Part shown: in pieces, positions 9,187-18,374 of the stretch | How the letters are laid out: each line of letters starts with the position of its first letter | How positions within the stretch are numbered: the stretch's first letter is position 1 | NCBI RefSeq assembly: GCF_041080795.1 | Contig: NZ_CP129674.1 | Span: forward strand, 1,364,001-1,428,000 | DNA length: 64,000 nt | From: Bifidobacterium sp. WK041_4_12 | Lineage (GTDB): Bacteria > Actinomycetota > Actinomycetes > Actinomycetales > Bifidobacteriaceae | Reading direction: 5' to 3' | Position numbers and translations under genes: made by a program | Notes under the pieces: generated by a model | Told to the model about the DNA's origin: nothing | The model's database searches: none | Seen by the model: the letters and a program-made list of their open reading frames with translations, nothing else

Positions 9187-10071
9187 CTAACGTACCTCGG
9201 AGAACATGGGCCCTCTGGAAAGCGTCGTCTTGACCTCGGTGTTCTGATCGCTGTCAAATGGACCTTTGGGCTTCTCCGGAATGGACGTATCATGCTTATC
9301 CTTGCCGCTCTTTGATGCATGTTTCTCTGATGACGCATCCTGGCCATCCGCCTGCGCTTCCTGCTCTCTGCGTTGCTTGGGCGTCACCGGTGCGTGCATC
9401 GGGATCATGTCGCGCGGTGCGAGCGGCTCGTCACCGCGTTCGACGACAATCTCCTGGAATAGGTTGTCCAGAATCTGCTTCTCCTCACCTGCTGAAGCCG
9501 CTGGCCCAGAGAAGATGCCCCGAAGCATCCAACGTGGACCGTCGACACCGACGATTCGAGTGACCACAGTATTGCCTTTGACCTCAACCGGCAGACACAC
9601 CTCGGTTCCAAACACCCCGGGCTTGCTGGATGCATCGTCATTGCCAGCGAGCAAATCCTCGCGCACATCATCCCAGAGTCCCAGTGTCTTGGGCGCGGCG
9701 AAGGCTTCGATCTCAAGACTGGAAGAGCCATACGATATCGTGACACCCAGCACATCACCACTTGCACGATTGGCCTTCAGACGCAGCTCTATGCCTTGAA
9801 GATATGGCAGATGGAAAGCGCCGACATCAAGGTATTCGTCGTAGTCCACGACTTCCTCATCGTCAACGTCCCATGGCCCGCGATCTTCACCCCTGCCCTG
9901 GTACTCGGCGCTGTCTTCCTGACCGTGGCCATCAGTGTGATCGTGACCGTCGATCTGATCGACATCGGCATCCTGGTCCTGCAGTGCATGGACGTCGCCG
10001 TTCTCCACTTCAGATTGATCAGCAGCTGACTGCTGCTTTGCACGTTTCTTGCCGAATCCGAACAAGCCCAT
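9187..10071 (-). CDS. DUF3710 family cytoplasmic protein
   Basis: Residues 1-15 are basic (GKKRAKQQ). A long acidic, Asp/His-rich linker follows (about residues 16-75), then the conserved domain with GPWDVDD, DVGAFHLPYLQGIELRL and the core motif VDGPRWMLRGIFSG. The C-terminal 60 residues are low-complexity and charged. This matches the actinobacterial DUF3710 family, which has no known function. The start is clear: GAGG lies just upstream of ATG 10071. It is transcribed with DUF3159, 24 bp downstream. Confidence 0.87.
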   Translation of the reverse strand: MGLFGFGKKRAKQQSAADQSEVENGDVHALQDQDADVDQIDGHDHTDGHGQEDSAEYQGRGEDRGPWDVDDEEVVDYDEYLDVGAFHLPYLQGIELRLKANRASGDVLGVTISYGSSSLEIEAFAAPKTLGLWDDVREDLLAGNDDASSKPGVFGTEVCLPVEVKGNTVVTRIVGVDGPRWMLRGIFSGPAASAGEEKQILDNLFQEIVVERGDEPLAPRDMIPMHAPVTPKQRREQEAQADGQDASSEKHASKSGKDKHDTSIPEKPKGPFDSDQNTEVKTTLSRGPMFSEVR

Positions 10072-10100
10072 GATTCCTCGTTTCTGACCTCATTTAGTAA

Positions 10101-10134
10101 GGTTATTCGTTACGCCCGCTATCCAAGAATAACC
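10101..10134 (-). terminator. Possible hairpin after exonuclease III
   Basis: GGTTATTC (10101-10108) and GAATAACC (10127-10134) form an 8-bp stem with an 18-nt loop between xth and the DUF3710 gene. There is no convincing T-tract on the minus strand, so it may be a weak terminator or a 5' leader structure of the DUF3710 gene. Confidence 0.35.
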
Positions 10135-10178
10135 GCAACGATAAGCATGCGCATGTCTTTGCGGAAATTCTCAGAATC

Positions 10179-11039
10179 TCAGACCTTATACGTTATTTCC
10201 AGGGCCGCATGATCGCTCCAACGCGTGTCATAGGAGCTGGCCTTGTCGACGGTGAAGCCTTGAGCTGTTTCCGCAAATTCTGGAGTTGCAAACTGATAGT
10301 CCAATCTCCATCCCACATTATTGTCAAACGCTCGTCCGCGCTGGCTCCACCACGTATAGGGACCTTGAATATCCCCTGCCAGATTGCGCATGACATCGAC
10401 ATAATCAAGGTCATCAAGCCATGTGTCGATATACGCACGCTCGGAAGGCATGAAGCCTGCATGAGTGACATTCGCCTTGGCATTCTTGATGTCGATTGGC
10501 GTATGGGCAATGTTGAAGTCGCCACACAGCACAGCCTGCTTGCCTCCGTGTGCTGCTTCGTCGCGCAAATCCTCGAGACGGCTCCTCATGGTATCGAGAA
10601 AACGGAATTTTTGCTTCATCTTCAGTGCATCGTCCGCCATGCCCGAATGCACATATATGCAGATGACGGTGAGTACATGCCCGTCGGGGGTCTTGACATC
10701 CGCCTCTATCCAACGGCCAGTATCAACCGGTTCGCTCAAACCAGGCAGACCGATTCTCGTGTCCAGCACCGGTAAGGTGGTCAGCAGAGCGACACCGGCA
10801 CGCCCCTTGATCTCACAGATGTCGTTGACTCTGAAGAGGTCCTCGGGCTTCTCGATCTTGCCCTGCTTGACATATCTATCGGCAAAATCGTCAAAGATCG
10901 GATCGATGGCCGATTGGGGAGCTCGCACCTCCTGCATGCACCAGACATCGGGAAGTTTCGCACTCACCCACGCGCCCACATCCTTGCGTGCAGCGGCACG
11001 CACACCATTCACGTTCGAAGTTGCAATAGTAATGCTCAT
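10179..11039 (-). CDS. xth: Exodeoxyribonuclease III (AP endonuclease, EEP family)
   Basis: Base-excision repair enzyme that cleaves DNA 5' of abasic sites and has 3'-5' exonuclease activity. All EEP landmarks are present: ATSNVNG at the N-terminus, the metal Glu in MQEVRA, the catalytic stretch CGDFNIAH, and the terminal WSDHAALEI. The length (about 286 residues) is usual for ExoA. I place the start at ATG 11039 (MSITIATSN); the upstream GTG at 11048 adds three residues. It is the first gene of the minus-strand run to 6292 and follows the opp operon. Confidence 0.95.
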   Translation of the reverse strand: MSITIATSNVNGVRAAARKDVGAWVSAKLPDVWCMQEVRAPQSAIDPIFDDFADRYVKQGKIEKPEDLFRVNDICEIKGRAGVALLTTLPVLDTRIGLPGLSEPVDTGRWIEADVKTPDGHVLTVICIYVHSGMADDALKMKQKFRFLDTMRSRLEDLRDEAAHGGKQAVLCGDFNIAHTPIDIKNAKANVTHAGFMPSERAYIDTWLDDLDYVDVMRNLAGDIQGPYTWWSQRGRAFDNNVGWRLDYQFATPEFAETAQGFTVDKASSYDTRWSDHAALEITYKV

Positions 11040-11073
11040 GCCACACACCCTACCAGCGTCAGCATGAAACCGC

Positions 11074-13101
11074 TCAGGAATCCAGTCCCAGGCTCAAATT
11101 GCCACCGGGAATAGCATCCAGCAAATCCTTGGTGTACTGCTGCTTCGGATGCTCGAACACCTCATCGGTCGTGGCGTGCTCGACAAGTCTGCCATGCTGC
11201 ATGACAACGACCTCGTCGGCGATCTGACGGACAACCGCGAGATCGTGAGTGATGAACAGATAGCTGAGACCTTGCTCTGCCTGCAAATCATTGAGCAGTT
11301 CAAGGACCTGATTCTGCACCAGCACATCGAGTGCCGAAACTGCCTCGTCACATACGATGACGCTGGGATTCAAGGCCATGGCGCGAGCTATGGCGATACG
11401 TTGGCGCTGACCTCCGGAAAGTTCGTTCGGATATCGACGCATCACCGACTGCGGCATTTCTACCATGTCCAGCAACGACTTGACGCGCTGGGCACGAGAC
11501 TTCGCGTTCCCAACCTTGTGAATGCGCAAGGGCTCTTCAACCGAACGGAATATCGAGTACATCGGGTCCAGCGAACCATAGGGATTTTGGAATACCGGCT
11601 GGACCTGCCGTCTGAATGCGAGCAGTTCCTTACGCTTGAAATCGGCAACATTCTTGCCCTCGAAGGTTACTGTCCCTGCTGTCGGCTCCAGCAGGCGCAG
11701 CACCATGTTGGCAACGGTTGACTTTCCTGAACCTGATTCGCCAACGATTGCAAGGGTGGTACCGCGCTTGACCGAGAATGACACATCGTCTACCGCCTTG
11801 AACATCTCAGACCTGCGAGGCAGCTTGAATTCCTTGGTCAAATGATCAACGGTAATGATGTGCTCGCTGCTTTCCAGGGTCTCCTCATCCTTGACTCTAT
11901 GTTCCAGCAGTGCATCGGCGTCGCTACCTCGTTCTTTGGCTGAGATGATGCGCTGCGAAGCCAACGACGGTGCAGCATTCACCAAACGCTTGGTATAGGG
12001 ATGACGTGGATGCTGGAGCACTTCCAGACTTGGACCTGACTCGACGACGCGTCCCTTGTACATGACGACGATATGCTGGGCACGCTCTGCGGCGAGACCA
12101 AGATCGTGAGTGATGAACAGTACCGCAGTGCCGAGTGAATCAGTAAGCACTTTGAGATGGTCAAGAATCTTTTTCTGTACCGTAACGTCCAAGGCGCTGG
12201 TAGGCTCGTCTGCTATCAGCAGATCGGGGCGCGAAGCCAGTCCGATCGCAATCAATGCACGCTGCCGCATGCCACCGGAAAACTCATGAGGATATTGACG
12301 CGCTCGAGTTGCTGCATCGGGCAGACCAGCCTCTGCAAGAAGACCTGCAATGCGATCATTCATCGTGGCATCATGCACGTGTTCTTTGGCAATCGCCCAT
12401 GCCTGGTCACTGTTGACACCGGCATCTATGAGATCCTGCGCCACGATCCATCGCGGTTCTGAACCAGGAATCCAGGAAGCCTTGAACCGTGTGAGAGCCT
12501 TCTCAACATTCTGGCTGCCTGACTGCTCAAGAGCCTGCTTGGAAGCTTGCAACAGTCCAGGCAAGCCGGCAGAGGAAACGAAGGCTTCGTCATCCTCCTT
12601 GCGCACGTCAACCTCCGCTTGGGCCAAGGTCTTGGAAAGGCTGCTGCGTCGCTCGTGGGAAACATCGACGTTGTTGGCAATCAGCGCCTCTTTGACCTGT
12701 GAGCCGATTCGCCATACCGGGTTGAGGTTGCTCATAGGATCCTGTGGCACCAATCCGATATGATGCCCTCGAATCTGCTCGTATTCCTTCTTGCTGATTG
12801 TGGTGAGCTCATTGCCCTGAAGATTGATGCTGCCACCGGTGACGTGACCTGTTCCAGGCAGCAGTCCAAGTACGGACATGGCACTCGTCGATTTTCCAGA
12901 TCCCGATTCACCGACGATGGCAACCCATTGACCGGGATACACGGTGAACGATGCATCACGCACGGCATGAATCGGCTTGTTGGTGTCCGTCGTGAAATCG
13001 ACGCTCAAGTTCTTGACCTGCAGCAGCGGCTCGTTTGCAGACTGCTGATGAATGGGTCTTTCGTTCCAGCTCTCGACATTTTCATTCGTCTGGTTAGTCA
13101 T
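11074..13101 (-). CDS. Oligopeptide ABC transporter ATPase, fused OppD-OppF
   Basis: Both nucleotide-binding subunits of the peptide importer are in one 675-residue chain. Domain 1 has Walker A GESGSGKST (64-72), Q-loop at 120, signature FSGGMRQ (274-280) and Walker B LLIADEPTSALD. Domain 2 (from about residue 385) has a second GESGSGKST, LSGGQRQ and VIVCDEAVSALD. In domain 1 the gap between Q-loop and signature is about 154 residues, roughly 95 more than in ordinary OppD proteins; the extra part (about 145-245) is helical and charged. Ser replaces Glu nowhere in the two Walker B motifs, so both sites look able to hydrolyse ATP. Last gene of oppA-B-C-DF. Confidence 0.95.
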   Translation of the reverse strand: MTNQTNENVESWNERPIHQQSANEPLLQVKNLSVDFTTDTNKPIHAVRDASFTVYPGQWVAIVGESGSGKSTSAMSVLGLLPGTGHVTGGSINLQGNELTTISKKEYEQIRGHHIGLVPQDPMSNLNPVWRIGSQVKEALIANNVDVSHERRSSLSKTLAQAEVDVRKEDDEAFVSSAGLPGLLQASKQALEQSGSQNVEKALTRFKASWIPGSEPRWIVAQDLIDAGVNSDQAWAIAKEHVHDATMNDRIAGLLAEAGLPDAATRARQYPHEFSGGMRQRALIAIGLASRPDLLIADEPTSALDVTVQKKILDHLKVLTDSLGTAVLFITHDLGLAAERAQHIVVMYKGRVVESGPSLEVLQHPRHPYTKRLVNAAPSLASQRIISAKERGSDADALLEHRVKDEETLESSEHIITVDHLTKEFKLPRRSEMFKAVDDVSFSVKRGTTLAIVGESGSGKSTVANMVLRLLEPTAGTVTFEGKNVADFKRKELLAFRRQVQPVFQNPYGSLDPMYSIFRSVEEPLRIHKVGNAKSRAQRVKSLLDMVEMPQSVMRRYPNELSGGQRQRIAIARAMALNPSVIVCDEAVSALDVLVQNQVLELLNDLQAEQGLSYLFITHDLAVVRQIADEVVVMQHGRLVEHATTDEVFEHPKQQYTKDLLDAIPGGNLSLGLDS

Positions 13102-13134
13102 TAGTTCTCCTCATTGCGCTTTTCTGCGTGGTCG

Positions 13135-14121
13135 TTAGACTCTGCTCTTGGGATCAAGGGCATCTTTCACTGCATCGCCCATCATGATGAAGGCAAGAAC
13201 CGTGACGGCCAAGGCCAATGATGGATAGAAGAGCACCTGTGGATCGATTCTCAGCAATGATTGTGCATCAGAAATATCTCCACCCCAGCTGACCACCGTG
13301 GAGGGAAGGCCCACGCCGAGGAAGCTCAAGGTAGCTTCTGCAACAATGTAAGACCCAAGCGACGTGGTGGTGAGCACGATGACTGGTGCCAACGCATTCG
13401 GAACCACATGGCGGAACAGGTTTCTCAGAGGCGACGATCCCAGTGCCGTCGAGGCTGTATTGAACTCGAGATTCTTTGCCTCAAGCACAGAACCTCTGAT
13501 GATTCTTGCCGTGGTAACCCAGCCGAAAAGTGCGAGTACAAGAACAACCTTCCAGATCGAGGTTGAAGTCTTGAACATCTGCAGCACGACGATTGCACCG
13601 AGGAGCATTGGAATGGCGAAGAAGATATCGGTGATGCGGCTCAGAATGGAATCCAGCCAGCCACCATAGAATCCTGCGAGAGCTCCGATGACGCCGCCGA
13701 GCAATGTGACGATGATGGTGGTGAGAATGCCGACACTCGCGGAGGTGCGAGCACCATAGACGACGCGGGAATATACATCGCAGCCCTGCAGATTGAATCC
13801 CAGAGGATGACCTGATTTCGGACCGCCCAATGATTGTGGAAGATTGCAGTAATTGGGGTCGACCTTGGTAAATATGCCTGGGAAGAGTGCAATGACAAGA
13901 ATGATCAGGATCAGAATGCCCGATACGATGAACAATGGATTTTTTCTCAGGTTGCGCCATGCGTCAGCCCACATGCTTGTAGCGACCTTAGACTCATCGA
14001 CCGAGTCAACCTCCTGAACGGGCGTTTCATCGATGGGAGCTACATAGCGTTCCTGACCGTGCAAGGGCTGCACGACAAAATCATTGATATTCTCACTGAT
14101 TGTTGTATTTGAGTCTGTCAT
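13135..14121 (-). CDS. oppC: Peptide ABC transporter permease OppC
   Basis: Inner-membrane permease subunit of the peptide importer. A cytoplasmic N-terminus of about 55 residues is followed by a membrane segment, a large extracytoplasmic loop containing DVYSRVVYGARTS, and five more hydrophobic segments with the permease EAA-type loop (EAKNLEFNTASTALGSS). The family C-terminus (GDAVKDALDPK) is intact. I prefer the ATG at 14121 to the TTG at 14124; GAGG is upstream. It starts nine bases after the oppB stop. Confidence 0.94.
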   Translation of the reverse strand: MTDSNTTISENINDFVVQPLHGQERYVAPIDETPVQEVDSVDESKVATSMWADAWRNLRKNPLFIVSGILILIILVIALFPGIFTKVDPNYCNLPQSLGGPKSGHPLGFNLQGCDVYSRVVYGARTSASVGILTTIIVTLLGGVIGALAGFYGGWLDSILSRITDIFFAIPMLLGAIVVLQMFKTSTSIWKVVLVLALFGWVTTARIIRGSVLEAKNLEFNTASTALGSSPLRNLFRHVVPNALAPVIVLTTTSLGSYIVAEATLSFLGVGLPSTVVSWGGDISDAQSLLRIDPQVLFYPSLALAVTVLAFIMMGDAVKDALDPKSRV

Positions 14122-14130
14122 CAATCCACC

Positions 14131-15057
14131 TCACGCATATCTGATTCTTGGGTCGAGTGCCGCATAGAGCATGTCGACCACAAGATTGCACACCACGAAT
14201 ACCAGCACGAGAATCGTCACGATGGAAACGACCAGCGGACCCTCGCCTCGTAGGATTGCCTGGTACAGAGTGTTTCCCACACCTTGAATATTGAAGATTC
14301 TCTCTGTAATCATGGCACCAGCCATCAGAGAGCCGATATCGGTTCCTAGATAGGTAACGACTGGAATCAGCGAGTTTCTCAATATATGACGCATGATGAC
14401 CGAACGGTTCGACATGCCTTTGGCACGAGCAGTGCGTACATAATCCTCACTGATATTCGAAGAAACCTCGGTGCGGGCAAGTCTGATGATATATGCCATG
14501 GAGACGCTTCCCAGCACCATTGCTGGCATCAGCAGGTCAAGGAATCCAGGGGAACCTCCCGCCGTTACAGGAAGAATCCGCCATTTCACACCAATGAAGT
14601 ATTGCATCACGAAGCCGGTGACGAATGTCGGCACGGAAATCAGCAACAGCGACACGATAAGAATCACTGAATCGTACCATGTGCCCTTTTTGAGTCCTGA
14701 CACGACACCGAATATAACGCCAAAAATACCCTCAAAGACAAAAGCCATCAGTGCGAGCCGGATGGTTACCGGGAATGCTCGACCAATGACGGCTATCACA
14801 GGCTGACCAGAGAATGTCATGCCAAAATTGAGGCTCATCGCATTCTTCAGGAACAGCAGATATTGAATTATGAACGGTTTATCAAGATTATATTCGGCAC
14901 GAATCTGTGCAGCGACTGCAAGGTTTACGGGTCTGGAGCCGAACATGGCTCGTACCGGATCACCTGGAAGCGCAAAGACCAACGCATATATCAACAATGT
15001 TGTACCGAGAACAACAGGAATCATCTGCAACACTCTTCTGAGCAGATACTTACCCAT
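14131..15057 (-). CDS. oppB: Peptide ABC transporter permease OppB
   Basis: Partner permease of OppC. It begins with the family N-terminus MGKYLLRRVLQMIPVVLGTTLL, here at ATG 15057 with AAGGAG seven bases upstream. Six membrane segments are visible, with the EAA loop at EDYVRTARAKGMSNR and the C-terminal motif DMLYAALDPRIRY typical of DppB/OppB. Its length of 308 residues is usual. A 14-bp hairpin lies between it and oppA, which suggests that it is expressed below the level of oppA from the same transcript. Confidence 0.95.
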   Translation of the reverse strand: MGKYLLRRVLQMIPVVLGTTLLIYALVFALPGDPVRAMFGSRPVNLAVAAQIRAEYNLDKPFIIQYLLFLKNAMSLNFGMTFSGQPVIAVIGRAFPVTIRLALMAFVFEGIFGVIFGVVSGLKKGTWYDSVILIVSLLLISVPTFVTGFVMQYFIGVKWRILPVTAGGSPGFLDLLMPAMVLGSVSMAYIIRLARTEVSSNISEDYVRTARAKGMSNRSVIMRHILRNSLIPVVTYLGTDIGSLMAGAMITERIFNIQGVGNTLYQAILRGEGPLVVSIVTILVLVFVVCNLVVDMLYAALDPRIRYA

Positions 15058-15180
15058 CGGCCATCTCCTTTATCTATGTAAGACCCGACCTCATCGTCTG
15101 CATTGTGCGCTGCACTATACGCTGCCATAGGCATTCAACGACAGTGCAAGCATTCATCAACAACAATTCAGGCCGCATAA

Positions 15181-15219
15181 ATGGAGGAAAGGCACACGTA
15201 TATGATGCCTTTCCTCCAT
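15181..15219 (-). terminator. Intercistronic hairpin between oppA and oppB
   Basis: ATGGAGGAAAGGCA (15181-15194) and TGCCTTTCCTCCAT (15206-15219) form a perfect 14-bp stem with an 11-nt loop, 25 bases after the oppA stop. There is no T-tract on the minus strand, so it reads best as a partial terminator or a 3' stabiliser of the oppA segment. Confidence 0.7.
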
Positions 15220-15243
15220 ATGCTTTCTAGAAGGTCGTAAACC

Positions 15244-16893
15244 TTACTTGGTCAGGTTCTGATAGACAGGAACGTTCTTCCAGTTGAGAACGAATCCCTT
15301 CACACCCTTCGCTGCAACACCTGCCGCATTGCTGTAATAGAGCGGCACTGCAGGCAGATCCTTGAGCAAGAGTTCCTCGGCCTGCTGATAGTCCTTGTTT
15401 GCATCAGCGGTCGTGGATGCCTCATCTGCCTTGGCAAGCAAGGCATCGAATGCAGGGTTCTTGTAGTCGCCATCGTTGGAACCGTTGCCATCAGCAGCTG
15501 CACTTGAATACAGCGGCGTGAGGTAGTCTTCTGCGGATGGGTAGTCTGCCTGCCAGCCGGTACGGAAGGCCGAAGTTACCTTACGGTCACTGATAGCCTG
15601 ACGGAAGGCGCTGAAGGTTGCGTAAGGGTTGGTCTGCGCATCAATGCCAAGCGTGTTCTTCACGGAATTGGCAATGGCATCGTATACAGGCTTTGCACCA
15701 CCATCTGCATTGTATGCAAAGGTGAGCTTGTCAGAAGCGCCCCACGGAGCGATGGCATTGGCTTCCTTCCAAAGCTTCTTGGCTTCGGTTGGATTGTAGC
15801 TCAGGACGTCCTTGCCGGTGAGCGAGTCTGAATATCCTGGGGTCACTGGTGAGGTGTAATCGACTGCAGGAGTTCCGACACCACCGAGGACCTTCTTGAC
15901 GATGGTCTTGCGATCAATGGACATGGAAACTGCCGCACGGCGAAGTCGGCCTTCCTTGTCGAGCTTGAAGTGAGCGAGCGTTGATGGGAAGGTGAAGGAC
16001 TGGAATACCGAGCCGGCCTTGTTGTATGCCTGAACGGTGTTGTCAGTCTGGAATGTCTGCGAGTCTGAGCTTGGTATGGTCTCCAGGGCATCAAGATTGC
16101 CGCCTTGAACATCAGCGTATGCTGCATCGGTATCTGTGTAAACCTTGAAGTCTATGCCAGCGTTCTTGGCTGGCTGAACACCCTTGTAGTCGGGGTTCTT
16201 TACCAGATCGATGCTCTGGTTATGAGTCCAGGACTTGAACTTGTAAGGACCGTTGCCGACCGGCTTCTCTCCGAACGCCTTGGAATCCTTGTAGAAGGAT
16301 GTTGGCAGCGGTGCGTATGCCGTGTATCCGACCATGGTCGGGAACACTGAGCTTGGAGCACTCAATGTCACGGTGAACTCGGTGTCGCTGTTGACCTTCA
16401 AACCTGAAAGCTGAGCGTCGGAAGGGGTGCCCGTTGCCTGAAGCGCGTCATAGCCCTTGATCATCGAGAAGAAGCTTGCGTTGACCTGAGCGTTTGTTGC
16501 ATCGGCAGCATAGCTCCAAGCCTTCGTGAATGACTCTGATGTGACAGGAGTGCCGTCACTGAACTTCCATCCGTTCTTCAACACGATGGTGTAGACAGTC
16601 TTGTTAGCATTTGCTGTAATCGACTTTGCGACTTCGTTTTGACGATTGCCCTTTGCATCGAAAGTTACCAGCTTTGCAAACAGCAAATCAATTGGATTTC
16701 CACCACATGTTTCATTGGTGTTAGCTGGAATCAGCGGATTCTGTGGCTCGCAGCCATAGACATTCATAACCTCGTTGGTAGATGCCGCCGTAGATGATGA
16801 ACTTGTGCTTGAAGAACCTCCACAACCGCTGAGCAACAGTGCCAATGCACTGCCTGCAGCAGCCATGTATGAGAGTCTTGAGACTTTCTTCAT
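15244..16893 (-). CDS. oppA: Oligopeptide-binding lipoprotein OppA (SBP family 5)
   Basis: Extracytoplasmic substrate-binding subunit. The signal peptide starts MKKVSRLSYMAAAGSALALL and ends in the lipobox LLSGC; a Ser-rich linker follows. The family-5 signature is seen in VYTIVLKNGWKFSDGTPVTSE, and the ligand domain continues with LRRAAVSMSIDRKTIV and AYNADGGAKPVYDAI. The length of about 549 residues fits. The start at 16893 is fixed by GGGGGAG seven bases upstream; the longer frame adds eight residues without support. It is the first gene of the opp operon. A weak promoter candidate on the minus strand (TTGCAC at 17016-17021, TAATAA at 16994-16999) lies upstream. Confidence 0.95.
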   Translation of the reverse strand: MKKVSRLSYMAAAGSALALLLSGCGGSSSTSSSSTAASTNEVMNVYGCEPQNPLIPANTNETCGGNPIDLLFAKLVTFDAKGNRQNEVAKSITANANKTVYTIVLKNGWKFSDGTPVTSESFTKAWSYAADATNAQVNASFFSMIKGYDALQATGTPSDAQLSGLKVNSDTEFTVTLSAPSSVFPTMVGYTAYAPLPTSFYKDSKAFGEKPVGNGPYKFKSWTHNQSIDLVKNPDYKGVQPAKNAGIDFKVYTDTDAAYADVQGGNLDALETIPSSDSQTFQTDNTVQAYNKAGSVFQSFTFPSTLAHFKLDKEGRLRRAAVSMSIDRKTIVKKVLGGVGTPAVDYTSPVTPGYSDSLTGKDVLSYNPTEAKKLWKEANAIAPWGASDKLTFAYNADGGAKPVYDAIANSVKNTLGIDAQTNPYATFSAFRQAISDRKVTSAFRTGWQADYPSAEDYLTPLYSSAAADGNGSNDGDYKNPAFDALLAKADEASTTADANKDYQQAEELLLKDLPAVPLYYSNAAGVAAKGVKGFVLNWKNVPVYQNLTK

Positions 16894-17201
16894 ATAACTT
16901 CTCCCCCATGAAACCATTCATAATGCAGAACCATTTTCTGCCCCCAATGTGACGCACGTATCCCGCGTGCATTCATCTTTGGATTGGTCGCCATTATTAT
17001 CGCAAAATGTTTCGAGTGCAAGTTCATACGAAATAACGTTACGAAAAGTTGAAAAAAATGTGAATGAAACATGAACTGTTAGTACGAGAAATCTTTGAAT
17101 TCTCTAGGTGTTTCCGATCCATGAGTCATAGTGACGCAGGTTTTCGCAGAAAGTTACCAATCATGCACCACGGCGTTTCATAATGTCGCTTCACGCGGTA
17201 T

Positions 17202-18137
17202 TCATTCGCGTGGAAAGGCCAATGCGTATTTTCGTTTCAATTGCTCGATGGAAACATGCGTGTAACGTTGCGTCGTGCTTAAGGATGCATGGCCGAGCAT
17301 TTCCTGCACTTCGCGCATGTCGGCACCTCCATCAAGCAGATGTGTCGCTGCGGAATGCCTCAGCGCATGGGGACTGATATCGGGCACCTGGGATTCAGCT
17401 GCATAGCGATGAACGAGGTTGCGGACTTGTCGTTGCCCAATTCTTCTGCCCTGCACCCCAAGGAAGGCTGCACCAGAGTCCCGACTCTCCTTGTTCGTCT
17501 TGCCCAGCATTGAGTTCCTGGCTGTTCCGAGCCATGCCGTCAGCGCCTTGGCTGCTGGAATGCCGAAGGGAATCACACGCTGCTTATTGCCTTTTCCTGT
17601 CACACGAACAGTGTGCTGCGAAAAGTCGATGTCTTGCACGTCCAAGCTGGTGAGCTCGGCGACACGCATTCCCGTCGCATACAGCAGCTCAAGCATTGCA
17701 GCGTCCCTTGCCGCCAACGCTGCGTGCTTGCTATGGTGCTGATGTTCGTAGCTTGCATCCTCGTCCACATCCTCCATCAGGCTTTGCGCTTGCGCCTCCG
17801 TCAATACTTCCGGAAGAACCTTTGGCAGCTTTGGCGTCATGAGGGTTGCTGCAGGATCGGTCGAGATGATGCCGTGCGCAAGGCAAAATGCAAAGAAGCG
17901 GCGAACTGCGACGGTTTTCCTTGCGATTGAAGATTTTGCATGGTTCTGAGAGACATCGGCCTGCCATGCACGAAGCTCCTGAATGGTGACGTCTGACACC
18001 CGCCCGACGCCTGTTAAGGCCATGTACTCAAGGCACTGGCGAATGTCCGAGTTATAGGACTTGATGGTGAGCACCGCAACACCGACCACAGCGGACATAT
18101 GGGTGTCAAAGGCCTCCAACTGCTGCTCGAATTGCAA
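17202..18137 (-). CDS. xerC: Tyrosine recombinase XerC
   Basis: Resolves chromosome dimers together with XerD at dif. The N-terminal SAM-like DNA-binding domain spans about residues 1-95. The catalytic set is complete: Arg in GMRVAELTSL, Lys in VTGKGNKQRV, HALRHSAATHLL, and GHASLSTTQRYTHV with the Tyr nucleophile. The length of 311 residues is normal. The start is a TTG at 18137, supported by GGGGGAGG ending four bases upstream. It is closest to XerC rather than a phage integrase because there is no extra N-terminal arm domain and no mobile-element neighbours. The second Xer protein lies at 29977-30942. Confidence 0.92.
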   Translation of the reverse strand: MQFEQQLEAFDTHMSAVVGVAVLTIKSYNSDIRQCLEYMALTGVGRVSDVTIQELRAWQADVSQNHAKSSIARKTVAVRRFFAFCLAHGIISTDPAATLMTPKLPKVLPEVLTEAQAQSLMEDVDEDASYEHQHHSKHAALAARDAAMLELLYATGMRVAELTSLDVQDIDFSQHTVRVTGKGNKQRVIPFGIPAAKALTAWLGTARNSMLGKTNKESRDSGAAFLGVQGRRIGQRQVRNLVHRYAAESQVPDISPHALRHSAATHLLDGGADMREVQEMLGHASLSTTQRYTHVSIEQLKRKYALAFPRE

Positions 18138-18340
18138 TGGTCCTCCCCCATTCTGTGTCAGTTTTGCAAGATGCAGAGCGCCTCACGCACTTGCACTTGC
18201 ATGTGCACGCAGCATCGTTCATTGCCGTTATCCGTGTTCAATCTCACCTTCAGTGTAATGGCTGATGATGCTCGAATAAATAAGCCTCAAGCATCAGGAC
18301 AAGGCATCCCTCTAGTATATGAATCAGCAAGAAACCTAGT

Positions 18341-18349
18341 TGTGATAAT
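18341..18349 (+). promoter_or_regulatory. Extended -10 promoter for the ABC exporter operon
   Basis: TGTGATAAT is an extended -10 (TGN followed by GATAAT at 18344-18349). The expected start of transcription is near 18356, which rules out start codons upstream of that for the following gene. No good -35 is visible. Confidence 0.45.
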
Positions 18350-18374
18350 TATTCAGGCTTGTACATCGGATTTC

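Noticed and set aside
17202..18137. Integrase of a mobile element
   Set aside because: The proteins at 17202-18137 and 29977-30942 look like the housekeeping pair XerC/XerD, with no attachment repeats or phage genes nearby.
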